Source of the DNA: Prorocentrum cordatum
Taxonomy: Eukaryota > Sar > Dinophyceae > Prorocentrales > Prorocentraceae
Assembly: GCA_963575745.1 (NCBI GenBank)
Contig: CAUYUJ010020727.1
Span: forward strand, 1 to 64,000
DNA: 64,000 nt
Reading direction: 5' to 3'
Both the position numbers and the translations under genes were made by a program. Below the pieces are notes generated by a model, which worked only from the letters and a program-made list of their open reading frames with translations, was not told where the DNA came from and did no database searches. Shown here in pieces: positions 19,563-28,965 of the stretch (position 1 is its first letter; each line of letters begins with the position of its first letter).

Positions 19563-20675
19563 ACCGTGTGTGCGTGTGCGCGTGCGTGTCTGGGTGCTCG
19601 CGCGTGTGTGTGCGTGTGTGTGTAAACGTTTGCGTGTGTTTATGTTTGTGTGTCTGTGTGGCTGCATGTCCTCAAGCTCCTCAAGCTGTGTGTCAGATTT
19701 GTGGCTGCATGTGTCTGTGTGTCTGTCAGGCTGCATGTGTGGCTGCATGTGTCTGTGTGTCTGTGTGGGTTCTTGTGTATATATGTGTGTTTGCGTGTGC
19801 GCGTTTGCGCGTGTGTGTGTGTGTGGACCTTTGCGTGTGTGTGTGTGTGCGTGTGTGTGCATGTGTGTATGTGCGCATGTGTGTGGAGCATGCTGGCGTT
19901 CGTGTGTGCTCTTGTGTGCTAGTCTGTGTGTGTGTGTGCGTGTGCTTGCTTGTGTGATATCCTCTTTGCCATCCTGTTCGTTGTTCGTCTGCGCATGTGC
20001 GTATGCGCGTGCGTGCGCGCGGTGCTGCCGCCGTCCGCGCGCCCCCCACCCCTCCCCCCTCCCCCCCCCTCTGGCGCTCCGCGAGGGCGGAGTGGTTGGA
20101 GCGGAGGGAGGGCCGGCCCCAAAATGGGGCGGTGCCTCCCCCCTCCGGAGCGCCGGCGGGGAGGGCGTGGGTGCGTGGGGGCGGCAGGGGAGCGCGGGGG
20201 GGGGGGGCCGAGTTGGCTGCGGTGCGTGCGTCATCGTGTGGTCGTCAGTGCGTAGGTTTCCATGGATGCTTGCGTGTGCGTCTGTGTGCGTGGGTTGTGC
20301 GTGTTCGAGTGTGTGTGTGTGTGTGCGTGTGTGCGTGTGGGTGTTTGTGTGTGCCCCCGTGTGTCTATGTGCTTGTGTGATCCGTGTGCGTGTGCGCGTC
20401 CCTGTGTGTATGTGAGAAGTGCTGTGTGTTCGTGTGTGCGCGTTTGCGCGTGTGTGTCGCCCTTTGCGCGTGGATGTGTTGCGTGTGCGTGTGTGTGTGA
20501 GTGTGTGCGTGTGTGTGTGTGTGTGTGCGTGTGTGTGTGTGTGTGGAACATGCTGGCGTATGTGTGCGTTCTTGTGTATGTATGTATATGTGTTTGTATG
20601 TGTGTGTGTGTGTGTGTTCGTGTGTGCGTGCTTATGTGCGTGTGCTCGTTTGTGTGAGTGCCTCTTTGCTATCCG
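18985..20675. repeat. TG/CG-rich simple-sequence region
   Basis: Long alternating purine-pyrimidine DNA dominated by TGTGTG and TGCG. The longest uniform (TG)n run is at about 19497-19556. Six-frame reading gives very long stop-free frames (Cys/Val-rich on plus, His/Thr-rich on minus), which are artefacts of the repeat. Alternating TG/CG DNA can adopt Z-form. No gene is seen. Confidence 0.9.
19185..20210. repeat. Duplicated GC-rich inverted repeat in TG tract
   Basis: A block of about 125 bp is present at about 19215-19340 and again at 20073-20200 (offset 858 bp) with a few substitutions. Each copy begins GGCGCTCCGCGAGGGCGGAG and contains CTCCGGAGCGCCGGCGG about 75 nt later; GGCGCTCCG and CGGAGCGCC are inverted complements, giving a stem with a long loop. 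A C-rich lead precedes each copy. Flanking TG-rich text (for example AACATGCTGGCGT near 19889 and 20546) is also duplicated. Confidence 0.8.
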
Positions 20676-20684
20676 GGTTTTGGA

Positions 20685-20890
20685 CGCTACCAATAGCTGG
20701 GAGCTAAGAGTAATTCCGGCGCGCCGGAGAGCTAGTTGGCTCGAAAAAAATAACTGAACTTTTCACAACTTTTGGTCGGTTAAAAATTATGTTCTCGAAA
20801 TGAACAATTCGTTTCAGCTCTAGTATTTTTTCTCGTGATATTCGATCTCATTCCCGCTCGCCATCTTGATCTCAGCTCGATCGGTACCTT
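20685..20890 (+). repeat. Leader module of repeat block
   Basis: Starts with ATCCGGGTTTTGGACGCTAC and contains the recurring pieces GGAGAGCTAGTTGGCTCGAA, TATTCGATCTCATTCCCGCT and CTCAGCTCGATCGG. Related copies occur near 22620, 38220, 45240, 46830, 47570, 48730, 49620, 51130 and 51370, and inverted at 40490-40690. It always precedes the 178-bp satellite monomers, so it behaves as the 5' part of a composite repeat. Confidence 0.8.
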
Positions 20891-21235
20891 TTACTGCCAA
20901 AAAGCACACTGGTGGAAACGGAATCATCGCGTTCTCGGTATTTTCTACTTAACTTGAGCTGTAGGACAGCTACAGAGCTGGTAAGCACAGCTATCGCACT
21001 CAGAATCATTAGGCGCGTTCGCCTGTTGAATCCAGAGGTCTGAACTCGCTCTGCCATCCGAGCTAGGCCCGCAAACCTAGTCGTATTCGAGTCAGCTTAA
21101 TACGCGTTGTCGGTATTTTCTACTTAGCTCGAGCTGTGGGCAGCTACAGTGCTGGTAAGCACACCTATTGCACTCAGAATGATTAGGCGCATTCGCTGAA
21201 TCCATAGGTCTGAATTCGGTCTGCTAGCCGAGCTA

Positions 21236-21610
21236 ACTCGGAGTCGGAGGTAACGGCAGCGTCACCGGAGCAGGCGGCGAAGGAGGCCACCACCCCATCG
21301 CCAAAGCTGCGATTTCCGTCATGTCCAGCTCCTGACCAGTCGGCATGTCCTCCCTCATGCGCTCGAGGATGCGCTTGTAGTCGCTCAACGTGTGTTTGCC
21401 ACGCCTTTTCTTGGGCGCTGGTGGAATGGTAGTGCTCGTAGTGGTACTCTGCTCCGCCGAAGAACTCGCCGCATCCGCCGTCCCAACGCGGGAGCTGCTT
21501 CACCGGCGCCTGCTCGAGCTGCTTCACCTGCGCGGGCTGCCGGCAGTTATATGCCGGGGACGATGGCGGCGGTGGGTGGCAGAACCGGCGCTGCGAGTCC
21601 GCCATCGAGA
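21236..21610 (-). other. Protein-like fragment inserted in satellite
   Basis: A unique segment interrupts a satellite monomer between GCTAGCCGAGCTA and CCGCAAACC. On the minus strand an ATG at 21603-21605 opens MADSQRRFCHPPPPSSPAYN and a Pro/Gln-rich stretch with two VKQL repeats. About 170 bp in, a neighbouring frame reads TTTSTTIPPAPKKRRGKHTL, then LSDYKRILERMREDMPTGQE and EIAALAMGWWPP, with a basic nuclear-localisation-like cluster and an amphipathic helix. I recognise no family. It may be a piece of a host gene carried into the array, with one frameshift. Confidence 0.4.
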
Positions 21611-22396
21611 AGAATAACGTCTAGTCAGCCGCCGCAAACCTATTCGTATTATTCGATTCAACTGGATACGCGTGGGCAGCTACTGTGCTGGTAAGCACAG
21701 CTATCGCACTCAGAATCATCAGACGCGTTCGCCTCTTGACTCCAGAGGTCTGAAATCGGTCTGCTAGCCGAGCTAGGTCCGCAAATCTATTTGTATTATT
21801 CGAGTCATCTTCACAAACGCTCTCGTCATTTTCTGCACTTAAATCGAGCTGTTCGCAGCTACAGAGCCTACAGCCACATAAATCGATTGCGAATTATTGG
21901 GCGCGTTTGTCTGTTGTATCGAGAGCTCTGAACTTGGCCTGCTGTGCGAGCTCGGTTCGCGAAACTATTCGTCGAAACATCGTGAACATTGCTCTCAATG
22001 TTCTGCACTCAACTCGTGCTGCGGGAGGGCTACAGTGCTGCGGGTCATAGAAATCGATTTGCACATATCAGGCGCGTTCGTTAGTCGATTCGAGAGCTCA
22101 GAACTTGGTCTGCTGCTCGAAACAGGTCTGCGAAACTATTATATTATTCGAGTCATCCTGAGAGATGCTGTCGGTTTCCTGCATAACTCGGGCTGTAGGG
22201 GGGCTGCAGGGCTGGTAATCACATGAGTGGATTCGCAGATATCAGACGCGCCCGCCTGTCGCATTCAGAGGTCTGAACTCGGTCTGATGAGACGCGTCCG
22301 CTTGTCGCATTCAGAGGTCAAACAATATTCACTATGACCAGTCAGAATGTTGGTAGGTGCTCTCAGTTTTCTCAGCTTGGAAGCTCTACGAGTTCC

Positions 22397-22430
22397 CCGG
22401 CGGTAACCAAGGTTGACGGTTTACCGCCGG
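22397..22430. repeat. 34-nt hairpin, intact copy
   Basis: Sequence CCGGCGGTAACC, loop AAGGTTGAC, then GGTTTACCGCCGG: a 12-13 bp stem with one bulge and a 9-nt loop. It is preceded by GGAAGCTCTACGAGT and followed by CGCCCAGT. Other copies lie at 39169-39202, 48693-48726, 49580-49613 and 52467-52500, with variants near 37335, 41780 and 42175 and inverted copies at 39667-39698 and about 40698-40733. LINE 4 and LINE 6 are inserted in its loop. Confidence 0.9.
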
Positions 22431-22620
22431 CGCCCAGTTCCCGGATAGCTTCTTGGAGAGCAGAGGGTTTCAGATAAAAAACCGGCGGTGGGTGGTGAGG
22501 AGCACACGCCCACCTCCGCCGGTCCACGATCCCCGCAGGAACTTGCTGGAACCGGCAGCGGGTGCCGGAGCGTGGCTTCCTAGCGTTACTCGTAGAGCTT
22601 CCCTTAGCTAGTTATAGCTG
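22431..22620. repeat. GC-rich module after hairpin
   Basis: Contains CAGAGGGTTTCAGATAAAAA and a hairpin-capable CGGCGGTGGGTGG...CCACCTCCGCCGG. It resembles the module GGTGGTGGTGCCCGCCAGGA / CACGGCGGTCCACGTTCCCC found at about 37410-37520, 37860-38110, 42220-42340 and 45050-45150. It ends near an ACTCGTAGAGCTTCC end motif (about 22582-22596). No coding sense. Confidence 0.65.
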
Positions 22621-24167
22621 GAAGCTAAGAGTAATTCCGGCGCGCTGGAGAGCTAGTTGGCTCGAAAAAAAAGAACTGAACTTTTCACAACTTTGGCTCG
22701 GTTGAAAATTATGTTCTCGAAATCTGACCATTCGTTAGAGCTCTAGTATTTTTTCCCGTGATATTCGATCTTATTCCCGCTCGCCATCTTGATCTCAGCT
22801 CGATCGGGTACCTTTACTGCCAAAAAGCACACTGGCGGGATCGGCCGTTTCGAGTCATCTTGATACGCGTTGTTGGTATTTTGCACTTAACTCGAGTGTA
22901 GGGCAGCTACAGGAGCTGGTCAAGCACAGCTATCGCACTCAGAAATCATCAAGGCGCGTTTTCGTCGTCTGAAGGTCCAGAAGGTACTGAAACTCGGTCT
23001 GCCAGCCAAGCTAGGTCCGCAAACCTATTCGTATTATTCGAGTCAACTTGATACGCGTTGTCGGTATTTTCTACTTAACTCGAGCTGTAGAGCAGCTACA
23101 GTGCTGGTCAGCACACCTATCGCACTCAGAATCATCAGGCGCGTTCGCCTGTTCAATCCATAGGTCTGAACTCGGTCTGCTAGCCGAGCTAGGTCCGCAA
23201 ACCTGTTCGTATTAGTCGAGTGAACTTGATACGCGTTGTCGGTATTTCCTACTTAACTCGAGCTGTAGGGCAGCTACAGTGCTGGTAAGCACACTTATCG
23301 CACTCAGAATCATCATGCGCGTTCGCCCGTGGAATTGATAGTCTGAACTCGGTCTGCTAGCCGAGCTAGGTCCGCAAACTTATTCGTATTATTCGAGTCA
23401 ACTTGATACGCGTGGTGGGTATTTTGTACTTAATCCGAGCTGCAGGGCAGATACAGTGCTGGTAAGCACAGCTATCGCACTCAGAATCATGAGGCGCGTT
23501 CGCCTCTCGACTCCAGAGGTCTGCACTCGGTCTGCTAGCCGAGCTAGGTCCGCAAATCTATTCGTATTATTCGAGTCATCTTGAGAAACGCTCTCGGTAT
23601 TTCCTGTACTTAACTCGAGCTGTAGGCAGCTAAAGAGCCTACAGTCAGAGGAATCGATTAAGAAGTATCGGGCGCGTTTGTCTGTTGTATCGAGAGCTCT
23701 GAACTCGGCCTGCTGCCCGAGCTAGGTTCGCGAAACTATTCGAATTGTCCGAATCATCGAGAAAAGTGATCTCAATTTTCTGGACTCAACTCGTGCTGGG
23801 GGAGGGCTACAGTGCTGCGGGTCATAGATCGATTTGCACACATCAGGCGCGTTCGTTGGTCGATTCGAGAGCTCAGAACTTGGTCTGCTGCTCGAAACAG
23901 GTCTGCGAAACTATTATATTATTCGAGTCATCCTGAGAGATGCTGTCGGTTTTCTGCACTTAACTCGGGCTGTAAGGGGGCTGCAGGGCTGGTAGTCACA
24001 TGAGTCGATTCGCAGACAGCAGACGCGTCCGCCTGTCGCATTGAGAGGTCTGAACTCGGTCTGATCAGACGCGTCCGCCTGTCGCATTCAGAGGTCAAAA
24101 AATATTCACTATGAGTCTGAATGCTGGTAGGTGCTCTCGGTTTTCTGAACTCAAGTCGAGCAGGAAG

Positions 24168-24605
24168 TGGAGCTTGGATTCAGATTGGACTGCGTTCTCG
24201 ATTCTCCCATCTCTCGCCTACCTCTTCCTTCAGTGAGTCCCCACAGATTATCTTCAAAGACGTTTACGTTTGCTCCTTCGCTCTCCAAGACGGGTCCACA
24301 GTGACGGATACGGAACTCTCCGCTGCAGAGTGCGTCATCGCAGCACTCCCACGGGTTTTGCAGGCCTATTTCAGCGATAAGTTGTGTGATTGATGATTCT
24401 CTTTCGTGTGTTGCCTTCATGCGTGCACACATTGTGTTGATGTACACACACCTTATAAGAGCTGCCAGAGGCTACCGCCGAAGCCGCCCCCCACGTGCTT
24501 GGCGTGGTGAGGCTTTCGCCTTAGCCGCTCGGTGGCCCGCGTTTGGCGTGCCCGCCCGCCTCGGACTGGACGGGGCCCTAGGGCCCGTGTGTCCGCGAAA
24601 CGAAA
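24168..24605 (+). mobile_element. LINE A: 5'-truncated LINE 3' end
   Basis: The 3' remnant of a LINE of the family described below. It begins within the RNase H region (GSGAWIQIGL, matching LINE 2 GSGCGFWLQIGL) and keeps the catalytic-Glu block STVTDTELSAAECVIAALPR, ending at a stop at 24391-24393. About 210 bp of 3' UTR follows, ending in A-rich CGAAACGAAAA. Immediately downstream (24606-24616) stands AACCAAGGTTG-like sequence, the insertion target of this LINE family. The 5' junction shares GGAAG with the interrupted satellite sequence; no matching left target duplication is visible. Confidence 0.7.
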
Positions 24606-24861
24606 AACCAAGGTTGGGGAAGCGGAGTTTACCTCCCGCCCTCCCCCGGCCTTGGCCCGTCGGGGGGCTCCTCGAGCTGCATCGTGCAGTCAGGGGTTTC
24701 AGTTTTGTTCTCCATACCTGAACTGTATACCACACATCCCAATTTTGTCTCTCGCTTGTGCGTTCTTGAGCATTGTTGTGGATTGATCTTCAGTACTCGT
24801 CACGGCGGAGAGAGAGAAGAAGAGGTCCCCTTCGGAGTACGATTTCAGGGTACTTGACAGA

Positions 24862-26286
24862 GTGTACAAGAGGAGAAAGACGGCGCAGGCTCAGGAGGCC
24901 CCCATTGTTGGTGACGAGTTCTCAGATTTGGGAGTGGACGAAGGTCATTCTTTGGATATCGATCAGATCGACGATTTCGTTCTGGCACTTAATCACCAGA
25001 TACGTCGCAATCACCTTGACATTCCAGAGATGACGACTGAAGAACAGCAGGCAGCACTTCTTCGGCAGCAGCAGCAGGCTGAAGGGGAAGCAGGTGAACT
25101 GGCGGCTGCTGCAGCGGTAGTATCAGGGCAACAACTTAAGGGGGATGGGGATGCTGATATGGCTCTTCCTGGAAAACGTGATGTCGTGACTGGAGCGGAT
25201 GAGCGGACAAAACGTGCTCGTCCGCCAGAGTCCCCCCATGTTGCTGCAAACGGTCATGGTAGAGGCGCAGCAGCTGGTGAGGAGCAGGTGGTTACGATTT
25301 CAATTCTCAGAGGTGAGTTCTCTTCGATGAAAGATGAGTTGAAGGCGACTTTCACAGATATTAAGAATGAGATGGTCAAAGATGTCCAGCGTGAAATGGA
25401 ACCGCTGCGAAAAGATATCTCTGATCTCCAGAAGGGTCAGGAGGATCAGAAGAAAATAAATGCACAGCTCTTTGCCGCCATCCAAGGACGCCCCCCTCAG
25501 AATCTTGGTGCTGGATCTGGAGGGCCACCGTCCGAGGCTGGATCGTCAGGTTCGACGAGATTCACAGCCTCACGTATCGAATGGAACAAAACCAGGGCCG
25601 ACTTCAAACCAGGATGGATCAGTTTGCAAGGCTGGACTTCAGGAGATCCGAGGGACCTGACGGCGAGGACGAACAATATCATGTCGGAGGAAAGGGGTAC
25701 TAGGATTGTCACGTGGATGGTTGAGAATATCTTTTGTAATTTTGAAGATCGCTCGAAGCAGGTGCCAGTGAAAGTTCTTGATGATATGGCGACTCACAGA
25801 GAGAATACACGCAAACCATATGGCTTGTTCAGGATCAAGTTCATTCTTGAGAGCAGTATTACGAAAGATCAGATCTGGGATCTTCAGCGCGCTATTCATG
25901 AAGCAGTTACGTCCAGGACTGGAGAGCTTTGGGCTGAAGATAAGCTGGGCCCAGCGAGCCAGAGTTACATCAGTGTGAAGGTGGAGACGGCCCCATGGAA
26001 GGTTCAACAAATACAGGCGGGATCGAAGCTCATCGCCACGTATCACAAGCGTAAGGGCAGTACTCCTCAAGAGCTGAATGCTACTGTGAGGGTGGAATAT
26101 GGACCACCCAGTATTTCCTGGGCTTGGGGTTTTCCGAATAAGAATGATATGGGCAACAGGGTATGCCTGGGCACGTGGTCATCCGAGGAGGGATGGAAGT
26201 TGAAGACCTCGGAGGTTGAGAAGATCAGCAAGTCGATCCACGTTGCGAACTGGCAGACCGAGCTCAACCAACAAAATCGTTTCTGA
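24862..26286 (+). CDS. LINE 1 ORF1, nucleic-acid-binding protein
   Basis: The 474-codon frame begins at GTG; the frame is open upstream to 24787 without an ATG, and the first ATG is at 25030, so the true start is uncertain. It has a basic start (YKRRKTAQ), a Gln/Ala-rich stretch, a second basic cluster (KRARPPESP), a predicted coiled coil (about residues 150-205, FSSMKDELKATFTDIKNEMV) and a globular C-terminal half with FRIKFILESSITKDQIWDLQ, VKVETAPWKVQQIQA and VRVEYGPPSISWAWGFP. The half is conserved in the ORF1s of LINE 2 and LINE 4. By position and coiled coil it is an ORF1p that coats the element RNA; no Cys-His knuckle is seen. It ends at a UGA in the same frame as ORF2. Confidence 0.75.
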   Translation: MYKRRKTAQAQEAPIVGDEFSDLGVDEGHSLDIDQIDDFVLALNHQIRRNHLDIPEMTTEEQQAALLRQQQQAEGEAGELAAAAAVVSGQQLKGDGDADMALPGKRDVVTGADERTKRARPPESPHVAANGHGRGAAAGEEQVVTISILRGEFSSMKDELKATFTDIKNEMVKDVQREMEPLRKDISDLQKGQEDQKKINAQLFAAIQGRPPQNLGAGSGGPPSEAGSSGSTRFTASRIEWNKTRADFKPGWISLQGWTSGDPRDLTARTNNIMSEERGTRIVTWMVENIFCNFEDRSKQVPVKVLDDMATHRENTRKPYGLFRIKFILESSITKDQIWDLQRAIHEAVTSRTGELWAEDKLGPASQSYISVKVETAPWKVQQIQAGSKLIATYHKRKGSTPQELNATVRVEYGPPSISWAWGFPNKNDMGNRVCLGTWSSEEGWKLKTSEVEKISKSIHVANWQTELNQQNRF

Positions 26287-26319
26287 CGACGGCCACAGCG
26301 GATTCGGACCGCATCGTGG
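26284..26319 (+). promoter_or_regulatory. Candidate UGA readthrough site, LINE 1
   Basis: The ORF1 stop is TGA followed by CGA CGG. ORF2 continues in the same frame with no other stop, and its first endonuclease strand (ASWNIRM) precedes the first ATG (26329). A possible stem-loop starts 7 nt downstream: CCAC-A-GCGG, loop ATTCGGA, CCGC-ATC-GTGG (26293-26319). UGA followed by C is a known leaky context. This is an inference from sequence only. Confidence 0.55.
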
Positions 26320-28965
26320 AATATCAGAATGAAGGGTGATGGAGCCGAAACATTGAATGCCTTGGGTTTCTTAAAACATGAGGGGATGGAACTTATCGGC
26401 CTCCAGGAGTGCCAGAATGTACCGTTGTACCTCGTGCACGAATTAGGGTATGAAGCCAAGTGGTCCACGCAACATGTTCTTGGGGATGATGCTCGCGATC
26501 GCAGATGTATTGAGGGGAATGCAGGGGTTTTGATTGCAAATGGGTTGCAGGATAGCATTCTTGAGACTAGAGAGCGTAGAAGATTCGTTGTTGTTGCCCT
26601 GCGGGGTCCCAGAATCGGTGCTCTAATAGTTGCCTCATTGTATTTGCCGCATGTAGAGTTCTATGGGCGCTCAGCTGCCCAAATGGATCGTATGTTTACT
26701 TTCTATCAGGACATCTTGCTAGAGCTTGTTGAGATGATCATTGAGCTTAGGAAAAAGTTTGGGATAAAGGAGGTTGTAATCATGATGGATGCGAATGTTG
26801 AGGTCCACCAGGATGTCACCATTGATAGGGTGCAGGTCACGGGGAAAGGTGTGCAGGCTTCCACAAGTAAGAGCAGCCAGGGAGGGTTTGAGAAAATGCG
26901 TGAGAAGTACAGAGACTACATGAGTAGGAGCTTGTGCATGGCCATGGCACGTCTGCAGTTGACCCTGATAAACACGCACGGTGAGAGATGTGCGACCTTC
27001 CGAAGTAGCATGAATACATATAAGGTCCTGGACTACATAGCTGTACCTAAGGATTGGTGTCACACTGGACTAGACCCCAGATGCGATTTTGTCAAGCCGC
27101 TCGGAGATAAGAGAGTTGACCGTTGGAGTGATCATAAGATGGTTAGTTGTTTTCTCCCTGGACCCCCTGCTCGCGTTGGTAAAGGACCTCGTGTTCTTGG
27201 CAGCCTGGCGAGATGGAGACCCATTCCAGGGAAAGATGTGGAGGTGCGTCGTGTTATTGCTGAGCGTGTCCTGGGGATTTCGAACAGTGAGTGTGAGAGG
27301 AGAAGAGCGACAAAAAGGAGGAGGGATAGAGAGGAGGAGAAGGTTGAGGACCAGGAGGGGTTGATGGAGCAGCAGGTGTGCAAGACTAGGTGGAGGACGA
27401 TCTCTCTAGATATCTTCGAGGAGCGTTTGAAGGCTGGTGCGGTTGAGGACAAAAAGCTCTTCGAGCTGAAGACCTCGATTGGCAACGATCTGAAACTCTC
27501 GGAGGAGGAGAAGGAGGTTCGGGACTACCACTATGGGGTGCACAAGAGGTGGAAGAAGGGGGAGGTGGATGAGAAGGAGTTCAAAGATTCTCGGCGAAGG
27601 TGGAATCGGGTCCGACGTGAACTTCGTAGGCGTATCTTGGAATATAAGTATCGGGATGAGGGTAAACCACACACAGTCGTCACACACATGAAAATTGACG
27701 GTACCATGACTGAGAATCGGGAGTCCTGGAAAAAGGAAATCGCCAAAATTGCCCGGATGAAATACTCCAGTCAAACACTCCATCAACAAAATGTAGAATG
27801 CTTGGCTCGACTTAAGCAGCGAGCACTCCAGCACACTCGACTCAATGCAGTTTCTTCTCCCATCACGATGGGTATTCTACATAAAGCGAGAGCCCGCCTC
27901 AAGGTGGGCAAAGCAGTTGGCTATGATGGTATATCAGCAGCTCTTTTACGTAGTCTGTCTTGGGAGGCACTCAGAGTGGTCTTGGATTGTTTCCAACAAT
28001 TGTATGCTAGACGATTGCAGTCACCGCCGTCTTGGAGAAAATTATTAGCTACGCTCATTTTGAAGGATACGAAGAAGCCAGAGTTCACCAGTACGCGTAC
28101 TCTGGCTCTCAATAGCGTGCTTTCGAAATGGTATATGGCTTGTTTGTGTATCTTACTCAACCGTCATGTTGAACAGAATACGCCTCGGACTGGAATCAAT
28201 TTGTATGGTTTTCATGAGGGGCGGAAATGCAGCGAGATAACAGCAGGATTGAAGAACTTGATTAGACATGCCAGACTCTGGGGTAAGCATGAGAATGCAT
28301 GTGTGGGAGTTCTAGACGTTGAGTGCGCCTTCGACAACATCACGATACCGATGGCAGATAGAGCGATGTATGATATCAACGTTGACCCAGACCTGGCGTA
28401 TGCGATTTTGGAGCAAAATGCAGATGTAACAGCGACGTTTCGATTTGGTCCAGTGGAATCAGAAAGCTTACCGTGGAGCTCATGTATTAAAACGGGGTCC
28501 CTTGAAGGCCCTGATATCTGGAATATTGTTACGATTGCATGTCTGGGCAAGGTTCTCTTGGACTGGGAACGAAGAGGTATAGGCCTGAAGCTATCACACG
28601 AGGCTGCTTCTATCACTATCTCGCACTTCATTTGGGCGGATAACTTTGTTTTGATTACTGACTCTAGATCAGCACTGAGGGAGATGATCTGGCAGCTCAC
28701 TGTACCACTGCATGCGTGGGGACTCAGATGGAAGCCTACCTCGCTCGAGTATATGGACGTTGGCGCGCTGAAGAATGTGTTCGACCCGCTCGTGGTTACC
28801 ATGACACCACCAGGACTGGAGAGATTGGGAAGTTCCAGCTCAGGTGTTAGAAACCATATGTGTGGAAGCTCAAGCTCGGGTGTTAGGAACCATATGTGTG
28901 GAAGTTCAAATGGGGCTCTGGATGTGTCGCCATCTGAAGCTGTCAACCAGACCACTGGAACTTAA
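26287..28965 (+). pseudogene. LINE 1 ORF2, endonuclease and RT part
   Basis: An AP-like (EEP) endonuclease comes first: SWNIR at the start, LQECQN (catalytic Glu near 26404), VIMMDANVEVH (Asp/Asn near 26785) and a WSDHKMV motif at about 27124-27144. After a charged linker, the RT region shows KARARLKVGKAVGYDGISAA (27880-27939), VLDVECAFDNIT (catalytic Asp 28315), IKTGSLEGPDIWN and the box FIWADNFVL (WADN 28633-28644) in place of YxDD. A 36-bp tandem duplication (28828-28899) lies near the end, and the frame is lost within about 60 bp after it; the protein continues in the next frame. The frameshift makes this copy defective unless it is an assembly error. Confidence 0.75.
28828..28911 (+). 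repeat. 36-bp tandem duplication in LINE 1 ORF2
   Basis: Units at 28828-28863 and 28864-28899 plus a partial third encode SSSSGVRNHMCG twice. The length is a multiple of three, so the duplication itself keeps the frame. It lies in the RT thumb-to-linker region that other copies lack, next to the frameshift. Confidence 0.85.

Larger units (their letters stand above)
20891..24167 (+). repeat. Tandem ~178-bp satellite array
   Basis: Monomers recur at about 176-178 bp, judged from the TTGATACGCG-type start at 23049, 23227, 23404, 23582 and so on. Each contains AACTCGAGCTGTAGG...CAGCTACAG (inverted CTGTAG/CTACAG), GGCGCGTTCGCC (GGCG/CGCC stem), CTCGGTCTGCTAGCCGAG (stem) and ATTCGTATTATTCGAGTCA. 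The array is broken by a foreign fragment (21236-21610), a hairpin/junction block (22380-22620) and another leader copy (22620-22850). Monomers diverge from one another. Short frames in it are not credible genes. Confidence 0.9.

Noticed and set aside
17640-20693. A 1017-codon minus-strand open frame rich in His and Thr
   Set aside because: It is produced by TG/CG simple repeats, which lack stops in several frames at once; there is no domain or conserved ending.
20872-24003. Repeated small frames reading RIQSSELGLLPELG-type peptides
   Set aside because: They recur because the satellite monomer recurs, appear in arrays throughout the window with frequent stops, and show no codon-level conservation.
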